DNA of 63,097 nt. Origin: Tolypothrix campylonemoides VB511288 (GTDB taxonomy: Bacteria; Cyanobacteriota; Cyanobacteriia; Cyanobacteriales; Nostocaceae). Where the stretch lies: the NCBI GenBank assembly GCA_000828075.3, contig JXCB02000001.1, positions 140,541 to 203,637 on the forward strand. The letters run 5' to 3'. A model generated the notes under the pieces. That model was not told where the DNA came from. It made no database searches and saw nothing but the letters and a program-made list of their open reading frames with translations. Below are positions 17,809 to 27,568 of this stretch, piece by piece; the first letter of the stretch is position 1, and each line of letters opens with the position of its first letter. Both the position numbers and the translations under genes were made by a program.

Positions 17809-19230
17809 ATGAATCGGACCGAGCATCCTACCATCATCTTAGGAGGTGGTTTTGTAGGATTATTTACCGCCCTCCATTTGGAACAGCAAAACTATTCTCA
17901 TCCAATTATTTTGATTGAGCAGCGCGATCGCTTTGTCTTTAAGCCGCTGTTGTATGAACTACTCACAGGCGAATTACATCTTGAGCATATCTGCCCATCT
18001 TATACACAATTGCTCTCAGGTAGTCGAGTGTCTTTTGTTCAGGACACTATTACTGAGATTAACCTTGAGCAACGTTGGGTGAAGTTGTCTTCTGGCAAAG
18101 GCTACAACTACGGCAACTTGGTGCTGGCGTTAGGAAGCACAACTACATACTTTAAGACTCCTGGGGCTAGTGAAAATACTTTTCCCTTTACCTCGAAAGA
18201 TGAGGTGATGCAGTTGGGTACTCATCTGCAAAATTGCCTTTATCTAGCCAAACAAACTAAAGATCCACAAAAACGTCAACAACTGCTTACTGTCCCTATT
18301 GTCGGTGCGGGACCAGCAGGGGTAGAACTTGCCAGTACCTTAGCTGACATCCTCCCTGTTTGGTACGACGCCATAGGTGGGGATTACGAGGAAATTCGTA
18401 TCGTGCTTGTCAATCGTAGCACTGAGATACTCAAAGGCGACATTAATAGTCAGTTGCGTGATACTGTCAAAGATTCCCTTTCGCGGCGGACTGTTGCTGT
18501 CGAGTTATTAGTTGATACTGCTGTCACAGAAATTCAACCAAATGGTATCAAGTATCAGATGAACGGTATACCCAATTTCCTGGCTGCTGGAACTATTGCT
18601 TGGACAGCAGGGACACAACCCCACCCCTTGCTGAAACAGTTGGCTGTTGCTCCAGAATATCGTAATCAACGGGGTCAGTTGCAGGTGACGCCTACTCTAC
18701 AACTCCCTGATTTTCCGGAGGTATTTGTAGGTGGCGATTGCGCTTATGTTAGCAGTCATCCCCAACCTACCACTGCCCAAGTTGCATATCAACAAGGTAA
18801 AGCCATAGCAAATAATTTGCGAGCGATCGCCACTGGACGTTCTCCTGTCCCCGCTCATGTTAGCTTACGCGGCACTTTAATGAAACTGGGAATTGGGGAA
18901 GGAGTTGCCAACATTTTCAATCGCCTAGAAGTGAAGGGAGAACTCGGTCATCTTATCCGCAATGGTACTTATTTAGAACTTCTCCCGAAACCAATCCACA
19001 ACTTCAAAGCCACCGCTGAATGGCTCACAGACGAGCTATTTCAGCGTCATCAACCCCAAACCATTCACCATCAGCAGTACGGACGTACTCCACTATTAGC
19101 AGGCATGACTGCCGTGTTAGCAAGCATAGTCATTGCCACCCCATTAATCTGGCGTGCCGCTTATCCTGAACATTTCCAAAAAACTATGCAACGGACTGGC
19201 GTACCTACATTACTCGATCAACAACGATAA
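17809..19230 (+). CDS. type II NAD(P)H dehydrogenase (NDH-2-like)
   Basis: About 473 residues, a single-subunit FAD enzyme predicted to pass electrons from NAD(P)H to quinone without proton pumping. The FAD-binding dinucleotide fold is at the N-terminus (IILGGGFVGLFTALHL), the NAD(P)H fold in the middle (PIVGAGPAGVELAS), and the FAD-contact motif near VFVGGDCAYV. A C-terminal helix (LLAGMTAVLASIVIATPLIW) can anchor it in the membrane. ATG at 17809 (MNRTEHPT) is chosen over an in-frame GTG two codons upstream. A DoxX-family gene follows 68 bp downstream and may be co-transcribed. Confidence 0.87.
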   Translation: MNRTEHPTIILGGGFVGLFTALHLEQQNYSHPIILIEQRDRFVFKPLLYELLTGELHLEHICPSYTQLLSGSRVSFVQDTITEINLEQRWVKLSSGKGYNYGNLVLALGSTTTYFKTPGASENTFPFTSKDEVMQLGTHLQNCLYLAKQTKDPQKRQQLLTVPIVGAGPAGVELASTLADILPVWYDAIGGDYEEIRIVLVNRSTEILKGDINSQLRDTVKDSLSRRTVAVELLVDTAVTEIQPNGIKYQMNGIPNFLAAGTIAWTAGTQPHPLLKQLAVAPEYRNQRGQLQVTPTLQLPDFPEVFVGGDCAYVSSHPQPTTAQVAYQQGKAIANNLRAIATGRSPVPAHVSLRGTLMKLGIGEGVANIFNRLEVKGELGHLIRNGTYLELLPKPIHNFKATAEWLTDELFQRHQPQTIHHQQYGRTPLLAGMTAVLASIVIATPLIWRAAYPEHFQKTMQRTGVPTLLDQQR

Positions 19231-19298
19231 AATACTTTACTTTTCCAATCCATTTACTTTTCCAATCCAACTGACACCTGCATTTTAGGAGAAACTCT

Positions 19299-19817
19299 AT
19301 GAAAACATTACTAAACTTCAAAATTTCCCTCAAAAAAGCAATGCTCATCAACCGGGTGACGATGGGAGTATTCTTCTTTCTTTCAGGCATCTCCAACTAC
19401 CTCAATTTCAATGTAGAAAACGGCTTTTATCAAACTGTTCTCACCCTCAAACTCCAGCTTTGGGGACCTTTTCCAGCAGGATGGGAAGGCATAGGACCAC
19501 TCCCACCCTTAATTGCCATTCCCTACGCCTGGTTGTTACCCTTGGCAGAAATTGTTTTGGGTGCTTTATTTGCCTTAGGTTTCTGGATTCGCTGGACAGG
19601 TTTACTGTTAATTCTCATGACCTTCAGCATTGTTCTCGCCTTTGGCATAATTCCAGCTGGCAGCTTGTTTCCCAATGCTGCTGAAAGCTTCAACAAGAAC
19701 ATCATGTTCATGACTCTGATTTGGATGTGCATCGCCTATGAAGCAGACACTAAAAAAGCCCGAATGCGTCGCATGGCTGAAAAGCTTTATTTAGATTCTG
19801 TAGAACCTCAGCATTAA
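19299..19817 (+). CDS. DoxX-family membrane protein
   Basis: 172 residues with four hydrophobic segments (about 18-36, 72-95, 98-118, 128-145) and the DoxX-type start INRVTMGVFFFLSGISNYL. AGGAGAAA lies 5 bases before the ATG, a good ribosome site. DoxX proteins are linked to quinone or thiosulfate redox, and its place after an NDH-2-type gene fits a membrane redox module. The substrate is unknown. Confidence 0.82.
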   Translation: MKTLLNFKISLKKAMLINRVTMGVFFFLSGISNYLNFNVENGFYQTVLTLKLQLWGPFPAGWEGIGPLPPLIAIPYAWLLPLAEIVLGALFALGFWIRWTGLLLILMTFSIVLAFGIIPAGSLFPNAAESFNKNIMFMTLIWMCIAYEADTKKARMRRMAEKLYLDSVEPQH

Positions 19818-19952
19818 TGTTATGTGATTGGGGGTGCAAGCAATAGTATCGTAGCGTACCCTCAAGTCCTCAATGGTAAGCAAATTCTGGTGTTAGAACA
19901 CAGTACAACTCTGTTGCAGAAAAAAGTCAACACGAGTTCTACATAAAGTTTT

Positions 19953-20999
19953 ATGAAAATAACAAAAAGAAATACTTTTAGCAAGGTTCCGAGTTCCTTT
20001 TATTTATGGACAGCCATCCTCATCTTTGCAGCTGCCAATGCCGTGACCCGCAAAATTACAGAAATTGGAGCGCAGCACCTTGTAGATGGCAGAAATCCCA
20101 TTTCACTCTGCAATGTTTTATTTGTCGGCAACCTCTGTGCTTTAGCGATGATGTTGTTAATTTTTGGCAGAGAATTGAACCAACGCACCTTAAGGCAGTT
20201 AACCCGTGGAGATTGGATTGGCTTGGGAGTTATAGCTATCCTTTCCGGTGCCCTTGGTCCTGGGCTAATTTTTGGTGCCCTAGACAACACCACCGTGACC
20301 AATGTGGTGCTGATTGGTCGGTTGGAACCACCGCTTACCCTGGCTTTGAGCATCTGGCTTCTGGGAGTTAGGGTCAATACTTGGACGATCGCGGGTGCGA
20401 TCGCGTCCTTTGCTGGTGTTGCTGTGACATCATTTCTGCCTAGCTCTAATCAAACTGTAGCGCTGATGGGAGGTATATTACACATTGGCAACGGGGAGTT
20501 AATGGCAGCCGCTGGTGCTGTGGTTTTGGCTGTTGCTACAGTCATTAGTAAGTTACGATTGCAGCATATTCCCCTAGGCTTTTTTAATATCTTTCGCACG
20601 GCTTTGGGAACGGTTGTCTTCTTTTTCCTCGCTCAGTTGCTTTACGGGACACAACACTTTGAAGATGCATTCTCGCCGTTTCTTTGGCAATGGATGCTCC
20701 TTTACGGAGCTGTGATTGTTGTTGCAGGGCAATTGTGCTGGTTTGTGGGTTTGCGCGGCTCAACTTCCGCTCAAATCACTCTGGCTAACTCTTTTAATCC
20801 CATTGCTGCAATTGTCATGGCGTATCTAATTCTAGGGGAAGTACCCACAGCTGCTCAATATATAGGCGGCAGTATTATTTTGATTGGTATTGTCCTAAGT
20901 TTAATTGGAAATCTCCGCTCTGCTAGAGCAATGCAAATCTCTGCTCAAATGAGTCCTGCTAAACAGATGGGTTCTGCAAGCGGCTTTATGGGGATCTAA
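19953..20999 (+). CDS. EamA/DMT-family transporter
   Basis: 348 residues with about ten predicted membrane helices in two EamA repeats, the first about 17-150 (FAAANAVTRKI, GPGLIFGALDNTTVTNVVLI) and the second about 175-315 (GALGTVVFFF-like helices, then FVGLRGSTSAQITLANSFNP and LGEVPTAAQYIGG). Proteins of this family export small metabolites. The substrate cannot be told from the sequence. The gap before it (19,818-19,952) holds no intact gene but may contain a short oxidoreductase remnant. Confidence 0.87.
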   Translation: MKITKRNTFSKVPSSFYLWTAILIFAAANAVTRKITEIGAQHLVDGRNPISLCNVLFVGNLCALAMMLLIFGRELNQRTLRQLTRGDWIGLGVIAILSGALGPGLIFGALDNTTVTNVVLIGRLEPPLTLALSIWLLGVRVNTWTIAGAIASFAGVAVTSFLPSSNQTVALMGGILHIGNGELMAAAGAVVLAVATVISKLRLQHIPLGFFNIFRTALGTVVFFFLAQLLYGTQHFEDAFSPFLWQWMLLYGAVIVVAGQLCWFVGLRGSTSAQITLANSFNPIAAIVMAYLILGEVPTAAQYIGGSIILIGIVLSLIGNLRSARAMQISAQMSPAKQMGSASGFMGI

Positions 21000-21109
21000 A
21001 ATGCAATATCATAGGTTGGGTTTCACAAAAGTTCAACCCAACGCCATCCTAAGTTTTGTTGCTTAAGTCAGTCTTCTCAATTTCGATAATTTCACGCTGG
21101 CAAGGAAGT

Positions 21110-21270
21110 AATATTTACGTGAGTTCGACATCATTCAAAGCAGACCTCACCCCAAACCCCTCTCCAAAGTAGGAGAGGGGCTTCAAACCCTCATTCTAAT
21201 GTTGCTCCTGGCTCTCCTAAAAGGAGAGGGAGGGAATGAGTGTGAGGTTTGTCGAACTCACGTTAATATT
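21110..21270. repeat. 161-bp inverted-repeat element, MITE- or terminator-like
   Basis: Terminal inverted repeats of 21 bp (AATATTTACGTGAGTTCGACA at 21110-21130, its complement at 21250-21270, 20 of 21 matching) enclose a segment with an internal 9-bp stem CCCCTCTCC-GGAGAGGGG (21157-21180) and a second CTCTCC/GGAGAG hairpin. It lies between convergent genes and could stop transcription from both sides. A lone half arm (TAACGTGAGTTCGA) is at 48,611-48,624, so the end sequence is dispersed. Confidence 0.7.
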
Positions 21271-21299
21271 TATTCACTTCATCCTCCTACGTTTAATTT

Positions 21300-22748
21300 T
21301 CACCGCACCGCCCCTAATCCATCTTTTTGCCGTTGATAGCGCTGTTTAAACTGTCGTTGCTGTTGATTGTGATCCACAATCGGATCAGGATAGCCAATAG
21401 CCTGGCGTTCTAAGGGTGAAATTTTCCCCGTCACCAAATATTCCGTATCCATAGACCGCAATTCCGGAACCCATTGCCTAATATACTCACCCTCAAAGTC
21501 AAACTTTTGCGCTTGACTTGCAGGGTTAAAAATTCGCACGGGTTTGGGGTCCATACCGCTAGAAGCACTCCATTGCCAGCCGCCGTTGTTCGCAGATAAA
21601 TCAGCGTCAATTAATCTCTGCATAAAGTATTTTTCTCCCATTCTGGGATCAATCAGCAAGTCTTTGGTTAGGAAATTGGCGACAATCATCCGACAGCGGT
21701 TGTGCATCCAGCCAAGTTCATTCATCTGGCGCATTGCTGCATCAACAATTGGGTAGCCAGTTCTACCTTCGCACCAAGCTTGGAAATGTTCTTCGTTATT
21801 GTCATAAGGAAAGTTTTTGAAATGGTCGCGGAAAGCACCTTCTGCTAGTTCTGGGAAGTGATACATCGCGTGTTGATAAAATTCCCGCCACGCCAGTTCC
21901 TGTTGCCATGCACGAATGCTGGTTTCTGTTTCCTCACTACGGCTATTTTCTAGCGCCTCCACAGTTGCTTGCCAAACCGTGCGAACACCAATCACCCCAA
22001 ATTTTAAAGCCGCACTCAATCTGGATGTACCGTCAATTGCGGGGAAATTTCGCTGTTCTTTGTATTCATTAATTGCACTGGCGCAAAATTCCTCTAACCG
22101 TTCTTGCGCCGCCGCCTCTCCTGGCGCAATGACTAATTCTCCATCCCAATGGAAACCTAAATCTTTGGCTGAGGGTAATTCTATTGCCCCAGAAGCTTTT
22201 GCAATTTCTTTTTCGGCTTGTGTCAATCCTTCGGCATTTTCCAGAGTTTCTACTAGGTTAGCCTTCGGTTTAGCAATCCAATTCTTCCAAAACGGAGTGT
22301 AGACGGTGTAGGGTTGATTGGAACCAGTACGAATATCCTCTGGTGAGTGTAAGAGCTGATCCCAGTTTTTCTCAAGAAATTGAATACCTTTTTCTTGTAG
22401 CGCCTCGATAACAGCGCGATCGCGTTCTTGAGAATACGGTTCCACATCCCAATTCCAAAATACAGCTCTTGCGCCCAGACTCGCTGCCAGTTCTGGAATC
22501 GCTGTAGTAGGATTGGCATGGAGAATTAACAACTGGCTACCTGCTTGAGCATATCGCTGTTGTAGTGACTGTAAACTACCAATCATGTAAGTCACTCTGA
22601 CCGCTGCAACATCATCCCGTTCTAAAATACTCGGATCAAGGCAAAACACGCCCACGACCTTTGGACTTTGCTTTCTTGCAGCGGCGAGTCCTGTGTTATC
22701 ACAAATACGTAAATCGCGGCGATGCCAAAACAAAATTAAATCAGACAT
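21300..22748 (-). CDS. phr: deoxyribodipyrimidine photolyase (class I CPD type)
   Basis: 482 residues. It uses FADH- and blue light to split cyclobutane pyrimidine dimers. The N-terminal photolyase domain ([18 protein letters not shown]) binds the antenna chromophore; the C-terminal FAD domain has [28 protein letters not shown] and [19 protein letters not shown], the core of the FAD and substrate site. Start at the ATG at 22748 (MSDLILFW), preceded by AAAGGATGGA. An in-frame start 16 codons earlier lacks a ribosome site. Confidence 0.94.
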   Translation of the reverse strand: MSDLILFWHRRDLRICDNTGLAAARKQSPKVVGVFCLDPSILERDDVAAVRVTYMIGSLQSLQQRYAQAGSQLLILHANPTTAIPELAASLGARAVFWNWDVEPYSQERDRAVIEALQEKGIQFLEKNWDQLLHSPEDIRTGSNQPYTVYTPFWKNWIAKPKANLVETLENAEGLTQAEKEIAKASGAIELPSAKDLGFHWDGELVIAPGEAAAQERLEEFCASAINEYKEQRNFPAIDGTSRLSAALKFGVIGVRTVWQATVEALENSRSEETETSIRAWQQELAWREFYQHAMYHFPELAEGAFRDHFKNFPYDNNEEHFQAWCEGRTGYPIVDAAMRQMNELGWMHNRCRMIVANFLTKDLLIDPRMGEKYFMQRLIDADLSANNGGWQWSASSGMDPKPVRIFNPASQAQKFDFEGEYIRQWVPELRSMDTEYLVTGKISPLERQAIGYPDPIVDHNQQQRQFKQRYQRQKDGLGAVR

Positions 22749-23021
22749 TCCATCCTTTGTATAGTTCTGCAGTACTAGCTTTAAGTTATATAACAAAAGT
22801 CAAAAGAGAAGCAAAATTTATCACCTTTTAACTTTTGTGTGCGTCTTCCCTCCGGCGTCTTTTTCAGGCACGTTATTTTTCAATTGTCAATTTTTTCTGC
22901 AATAAAGTATATAGATTTACTTGATTGAGAGCCAATTTAATGTATGTTAATGTACGCTTATTCGATAGGCATAGCGTATATTAAAGCAGTATTGCACAGC
23001 TAACTCCAGGAGAGAACAAAG

Positions 23022-23966
23022 ATGCGAATAGCTCGTGATATCACCGATTTGATTGGTCGGACGCCTCTAGTTCAGCTTAATCGTATTCCTCAATCTGACG
23101 GCTGTGTTGCCCAGATTTTGGTCAAACTAGAGGGGCTAAATCCATCAGCTTCAGTCAAAGATCGAATTGGTATCAGCATGATTGAAGCTGCTGAGCAAGC
23201 AGGATTAATTCGCCCGAGAAAGTCAGTTTTAGTAGAACCCACTTCTGGCAACACGGGCATTGCTCTTGCGATGGTTGCGGCAGCGAAAGGGTACCGTTTA
23301 ATCTTAACAATGCCAGATACAATGAGTACCGAACGGCAGTTAATGCTGATGGGCTATGGGGCAGAAGTCGAGCTGACACCAGGAGTTGAAGGTATGTCTG
23401 GGTCTATTGCTCGTGCTAAAGAAATTGTTGCTACCACACCAGATGCCTATATGCTTCAGCAGTTTCATAACTGTGCCAATCCCAAGAGTCATCGGGAAAC
23501 AACAGCTGCTGAAATTTGGGAAGACACCGATGGGCAAGTTGATATCTTAGTTGCTGGCGTTGGTACAGGAGGTACAATTACTGGAGTTGCTGAAGCAATT
23601 AAGTCCCGCAAAAGCCAATTTCAGGCGATCGCAGTTGAGCCAGCTAACAGTGCTGTACTCACAGGTGGTAAACCCGGAGAACACAAAATTCAAGGCATTG
23701 GAGCTGGGTTTGTTCCTCCCGTGCTGCGTACAGAACTCGTTGATGAAGTCCTTCAGGTGACTGATGAACAGGCGATTGAATATAGCCGCAGATTGGCACG
23801 AGAAGAGGGAATTCTGTCAGGTATATCGACTGGTGCTGCTTTGTGGGCTGCGGTTCAAGTTGCTAAACGTCCAGAGAATGCAGGACGTTTAATCGTGATG
23901 GTGCAGCCCAGTTACGGTGAGCGATATTTGAGTACGCCGTTGTTCAAAAACCTAGAGCAAAGTTAA
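23022..23966 (+). CDS. cysK: cysteine synthase A (O-acetylserine sulfhydrylase), copy 1
   Basis: 314 residues, a PLP enzyme that makes cysteine from O-acetylserine and sulfide. The PLP lysine is Lys46 in SASVKDRIG, the substrate loop is [10 protein letters not shown] and the phosphate loop is [20 protein letters not shown] lies about 9 bases before the ATG. A close paralogue (roughly three quarters identical by eye) is at 57,198-58,160 next to an Rrf2 regulator; this copy has no adjacent regulator. It converges on the aminotransferase gene with only 5 bp between stops. Confidence 0.95.
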   Translation: MRIARDITDLIGRTPLVQLNRIPQSDGCVAQILVKLEGLNPSASVKDRIGISMIEAAEQAGLIRPRKSVLVEPTSGNTGIALAMVAAAKGYRLILTMPDTMSTERQLMLMGYGAEVELTPGVEGMSGSIARAKEIVATTPDAYMLQQFHNCANPKSHRETTAAEIWEDTDGQVDILVAGVGTGGTITGVAEAIKSRKSQFQAIAVEPANSAVLTGGKPGEHKIQGIGAGFVPPVLRTELVDEVLQVTDEQAIEYSRRLAREEGILSGISTGAALWAAVQVAKRPENAGRLIVMVQPSYGERYLSTPLFKNLEQS

Positions 23967-23971
23967 AGAAC

Positions 23972-25162
23972 TCAGGTTGCTCCTTGTAGGATGGATTGCA
24001 ATTTGAGTAGGCGATCGCCCGCCGTCGCCAAAGTTTCTGGCTTCTTACTAAAACAGAATCGAATGAATTTGCTAGCTTTCTCTGGTTGAGAGAAAAAGCT
24101 GGAACCAGGAACCACTGCAACTCCAATCTCTTTAATCAGATAGAGGGCAAACTCTACATCCGTTTTGTAGCCAAAGCGAGAGATGTCAGCGAGTACGTAG
24201 TAAGCTCCCTTGGGAATAGAATAGGGAATTCCGACTTTATCTAAAATCTGAAGCAGACTGTCTCGCTTTTCCTGATACAGTATTGCCAGTTCCTTGTAGT
24301 AACTCTGTGGTAGTTGCATCGCCGCCACTCCTGCTCGTTGCAAAGGTGCGGGTGCGCCTACGGTGAGAAAATCGTGGACTCTACGAATTGCGCCAGTTAA
24401 TTCTGGATTTGCCAAGATGTAGCCAACTCGCCATCCAGTCACACTGTACGTTTTGGAAAGACTATTGATAGTCACAGTGCGCTCCTCCATACCTGGGAGG
24501 GTTGCCATTGCGATGTGCTCAGTTCCATCGTACAGAATATGTTCGTAGATTTCGTCTGTAAAAACTAGCACATCCCACTTTTGGCAAAGTTCGGCAATTA
24601 AGGTTAATTCTTCACGGCTGAACACTTTCCCAGTTGGGTTGTGGGGAGTATTAATAATGATAGCTTTGGTGTTGTTGTTGAATGCTTGGCGCAGTTCGGC
24701 TTCATCAAAAGTCCAGTCGGGTGGATGTAGCGATACATAACGCGGAGTTGCACTCGCTATCACCGCATCGGGACCATAGTTTTCATAATACGGCTCAAAC
24801 ACAATGACTTCATCACCTGGATCTACAGTAGCAAGCATTGTTGCTGCCATTGCTTCGGTGGAACCACAAGTTACAGTAATGTGCCGTTCGGGGTCAATTT
24901 CTAAGCCCAGATACCAACGAACTTTTTCAGCAAGAGCGTGACGGAAGGCGCGATCGCCCCAAGTAATGCCATACTGGTTAACATCACCTGCGATCGCATC
25001 ATTTGCAGCCTGTTTCAACTCTGGGGGACAGGGAAAATCAGGAAACCCTTGCGCCAAATTCACGGCATTGTGTTGCAATGCCACTCTCGTCATTTCACGA
25101 ATGACCGACTCTGTAAACTGACTTGCCTTGGATGAAATTTTTTGCTTGTGCGCCTGAGTCAC
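23972..25162 (-). CDS. PLP-dependent aminotransferase, class I/II
   Basis: 396 residues of fold-type I. The PLP lysine is Lys237 (NSLSKTYSVTGWRVGY), with NTPHNPTGK at 171-179, TDEIYEH at 202-208 and the substrate-binding Arg in RFCFSKK near the C-terminus. AQGFPDFPCP near residue 38 is typical of the aspartate/kynurenine/methionine aminotransferase branch. The exact substrate is not resolved. It is convergent with cysK, which by itself does not prove a sulfur role. Confidence 0.9.
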   Translation of the reverse strand: MTQAHKQKISSKASQFTESVIREMTRVALQHNAVNLAQGFPDFPCPPELKQAANDAIAGDVNQYGITWGDRAFRHALAEKVRWYLGLEIDPERHITVTCGSTEAMAATMLATVDPGDEVIVFEPYYENYGPDAVIASATPRYVSLHPPDWTFDEAELRQAFNNNTKAIIINTPHNPTGKVFSREELTLIAELCQKWDVLVFTDEIYEHILYDGTEHIAMATLPGMEERTVTINSLSKTYSVTGWRVGYILANPELTGAIRRVHDFLTVGAPAPLQRAGVAAMQLPQSYYKELAILYQEKRDSLLQILDKVGIPYSIPKGAYYVLADISRFGYKTDVEFALYLIKEIGVAVVPGSSFFSQPEKASKFIRFCFSKKPETLATAGDRLLKLQSILQGAT

Positions 25163-25411
25163 CCCATACCTCCATTAATGTTAAAGTCAACTTCTCACTC
25201 AATGTTTGAAGTATTTGCAGATTTTACGGTTAATCGATAAATTTAATGTATAATATAATAACAAAAAGCGTGTCATAATTTTTGTAATTATATATACTAC
25301 CATTTACGCCACAGGCAGTTATTGAGCATTAAAATTCTTACAATAATCTGCTTTCAGGGTATTTGGAATCATAGATACACACGAGATAAACATTAGTTAT
25401 TCAACGTAAAG
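25163..25411. other. AT-rich intergenic region
   Basis: Upstream of the aminotransferase start. It is AT-rich with TATAATATAATA near 25,250, which could serve as a promoter -10 region for the minus-strand gene. I see no gene or repeat. Confidence 0.4.
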
Positions 25412-25585
25412 ATGAGCCGTGGAATCAGTACATTAAACAATCTACTCGTCAAAGCAATTGAAACTGTGTTTAGTGCTGTTACAAGTTTATTCCCAAAATC
25501 GATTCATGCTTGTACCTGGGATGGGTTTTTACTGAAGATTGAAGCATTTATTTTTGCATTTACTCTGAAACAAGCTTTTATATGA
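25412..25585 (+). pseudogene. transposase-like C-terminal fragment
   Basis: A 57-codon ORF begins MSRGISTLNNLLVKAIETVF and ends GFLLKIEAFIFAFTLKQAFI. An amphipathic segment with I-E-T-V-F followed by a hydrophobic C-terminus recalls the end of IS982/IS4-type transposases. It is too short to act and has no ribosome site. It lies beside the left repeat of the SDR/TetR island, so it may be a scar of the event that brought the island. The family assignment is tentative. Confidence 0.35.
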
Positions 25586-25661
25586 GCAAGAATTATTGAT
25601 ACTTTAAATTAATTCAGTACAGGTGCTCGTAATTGGTTTGAAGTTGCGGTTGGGCATAGCT

Positions 25662-25738
25662 CAACCGCCAATTCGCAATTAGCGAGCGCATGAATCTGAA
25701 GAACGCGAAGCAACTGAATTTCGATAACCCGCAACTTG
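25662..25738 (+). repeat. 77-bp direct repeat, left copy
   Basis: Starts CAACCGCCAATTCGCAATT and ends AACCCGCAACTTG. It matches the copy at 29,646-29,722 in the same orientation with 2 mismatches in 77. Just before it, GTTGGGCATAGCT is the inverse of AGCTATGCCCAAC found before the right copy, so an extra inversion marks the left border. Confidence 0.85.
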
Positions 25739-25890
25739 CCTTAATATTTGAAAGCTTCAAATATTAGTGGTTTTAGAGATTTAGAGAAAGCGCAACTGAT
25801 TTGCTAATTGCGCAAGTTTTACTGCTCAATCACATCAGTCCACCCGCTTGCTCCGCTCGGTGTAGAGCACTACTGCCGCTTATGCGAAAC

Positions 25891-26199
25891 TTACGGAACA
25901 ATTGCAGTAACGCGGATTTCAATACGCATCGTTGGAAGTCCAAGAGCCGCGACACCTAGCTGTGTCCAAATTGGGGCGTGGTTCGGCATGTAATGACGAA
26001 ATAGCCTGACCATCACATCGTTAACCTCCGGGGGCAACCCACCAACATGGTAAGAATTAACGTGGACAACATGCTCCCAACCCGCACCAGCAGTCGCCAA
26101 GGTTCGCTCTACGTTCCGAAACGCCTGAGCAATCTCGTCTGCGAACGCTTCGGGAGGCTTTTTTGACTTTTGCTGGTGGTGAGGGGGAACCTGAGACAT
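25891..26199 (-). CDS. RidA-family protein, shortened at the N-terminus
   Basis: 102 residues. The core EAFADEIAQAFRNVERTLATAGAGWEHVVHVNSYHVGG and the C-terminal MRIEIRVTAIVP, with its conserved Arg, mark the YjgF/YER057c/UK114 (RidA) family of enamine/imine deaminases. A perfect AAGGAGGT site precedes ATG at 26199. About 30 residues that normally form the first two strands of RidA are missing and are replaced by VPPHHQQKSKKP, so the trimeric fold may be impaired. It is the last gene of the minus-strand row in the repeat-bounded island. Confidence 0.75.
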   Translation of the reverse strand: MSQVPPHHQQKSKKPPEAFADEIAQAFRNVERTLATAGAGWEHVVHVNSYHVGGLPPEVNDVMVRLFRHYMPNHAPIWTQLGVAALGLPTMRIEIRVTAIVP

Positions 26200-26289
26200 G
26201 GTGATGACCTCCTTAGACTCAGTAACTCTTGGTTATCACTCGCCGGACACTTTGTTTTGCAAGAATACATCCTGAGTTTTGCAGATTGT

Positions 26290-26639
26290 TTACGCCGCGC
26301 TGCTGGTTTCATCCTTGACTTCGGTTTTGATGACAAAAGCCCTTAATTCGACAATCTTACCGCCGCGAAAGCGCCAGATGTCGCAGTACGAGTAATGAGC
26401 CGCCTTCAGCGAAGACGCGCTTAAACTGGACGCACTTGCCCGGATATTCTTTTGCCATCCTCTCGAAATATTCGATGAAAGCCTGCTTCCCGTCGGCCAC
26501 CGCTTTCTTTATGCTGGATGTACACGTCGCCGACATATTTCTCGATGGCTTCTGCGGGCTGACACTGATTGAACATCAGGTCATAAAATGCCGTGACCGT
26601 CTGTTTGTTCTGCTCAAGTTTATCCGTCATCCGTTCCAC
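26290..26639 (-). pseudogene. NTF2-like (SnoaL/ester-cyclase type) gene with two frameshifts
   Basis: The start reads [20 protein letters not shown] to DVYIQH in frame one. The frame then shifts, and the next frame reads [20 protein letters not shown] to KRVFAEGG. A second shift restores [20 protein letters not shown] to the stop at 26290. Joined, the three segments give one NTF2-like fold protein of about 115 residues. Two frame breaks point to a decayed gene and not to a real short ORF of 72 residues. RidA follows about 90 bp downstream. Confidence 0.75.
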
Positions 26640-26763
26640 ACCTCACATTACCCAAAACGCCCAACGGCTCAAATCAGCGGCGACAAAGAAACTCGAACGC
26701 AGCACTAGCGGCTTTAAACCGTCTGCTGCATTGTTAGCTGGCCGCTCTGGACACAGCACCTAT

Positions 26764-27519
26764 TTAGATTTGTGCCATGCCGCCATCCACAAACAGCTCG
26801 ATGCCGTTGACAAAGCTGCTGTCATCGGAAGCCAGAAAGACAACGGCTTTGGCGATCTCATCAGGTGTGCCAACTCGTCCCAATGGGATATTGTTGGCTA
26901 GGTTCTCCATCAATTCTTTCAGTTGCTCTTCACTTAGTCCCCAGAGATGATTGTAAGCGGGAGTCGGAGTGACACCAGGGCTGACCGCATTCACTCGAAT
27001 CTGGCGGTCTTTGAGGTCGAGTGTCCAATTGCGGGCGAACGATCGCACGGCAGCTTTGGTGGCGCTATACACGCTAAAGGCTGGGGTGCCCATGATGGAG
27101 GTAGTCGAGGCATTCAGGATGATGGAAGCGCCCTCTGGTATCAGCGGCAGTGCCTTCTGCACGGTGAAAAGTAGACCCTTGACATTGATGTTGAATGTTT
27201 TGTCAAAGTGTTCTTCGGTGATCGATCCAAGCGGGATGAATTCTGCAACGCCAGCATTCGCAAAGATCACATCCAAGTGACCTTGCTCTTGCTTGATCGT
27301 GGCGTAAAGATGATCGAGGTCTGCCAGATTTGAGACATCGCCCTGAATGCCCATAACGTTCTTACCAATCTCATTTACAGCAGCATCAAGTTCAGTCTGA
27401 CGACGACCCGTGATGAAAACATAGGCACCTTCGGCGACAAATCGCTTAGCAGTGGCAAGTCCGATGCCGCTGGTGCCGCCAGTGACAAGCGCAACTTTTC
27501 CTGAGAGTTTTTGTGACAT
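26764..27519 (-). CDS. short-chain dehydrogenase/reductase
   Basis: 251 residues of a classical SDR. The cofactor motif is [10 protein letters not shown] near residue 14, NAG near 89, catalytic Ser in NASTTS, and Tyr-x3-Lys in VYSATKAAV; the C-terminal [20 protein letters not shown] is typical. An Arg pair after the second strand (TGRRQ) favours NADPH. The substrate is unknown. It lies 49 bp downstream of a second SDR on the same strand, so the two form an operon with the divergent TetR gene as likely regulator. Confidence 0.9.
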   Translation of the reverse strand: MSQKLSGKVALVTGGTSGIGLATAKRFVAEGAYVFITGRRQTELDAAVNEIGKNVMGIQGDVSNLADLDHLYATIKQEQGHLDVIFANAGVAEFIPLGSITEEHFDKTFNINVKGLLFTVQKALPLIPEGASIILNASTTSIMGTPAFSVYSATKAAVRSFARNWTLDLKDRQIRVNAVSPGVTPTPAYNHLWGLSEEQLKELMENLANNIPLGRVGTPDEIAKAVVFLASDDSSFVNGIELFVDGGMAQI

Positions 27520-27568
27520 AGTGTTTTCCTAATCGAGTTTAGGGATTACAAATTTGATTACGTCTCGT

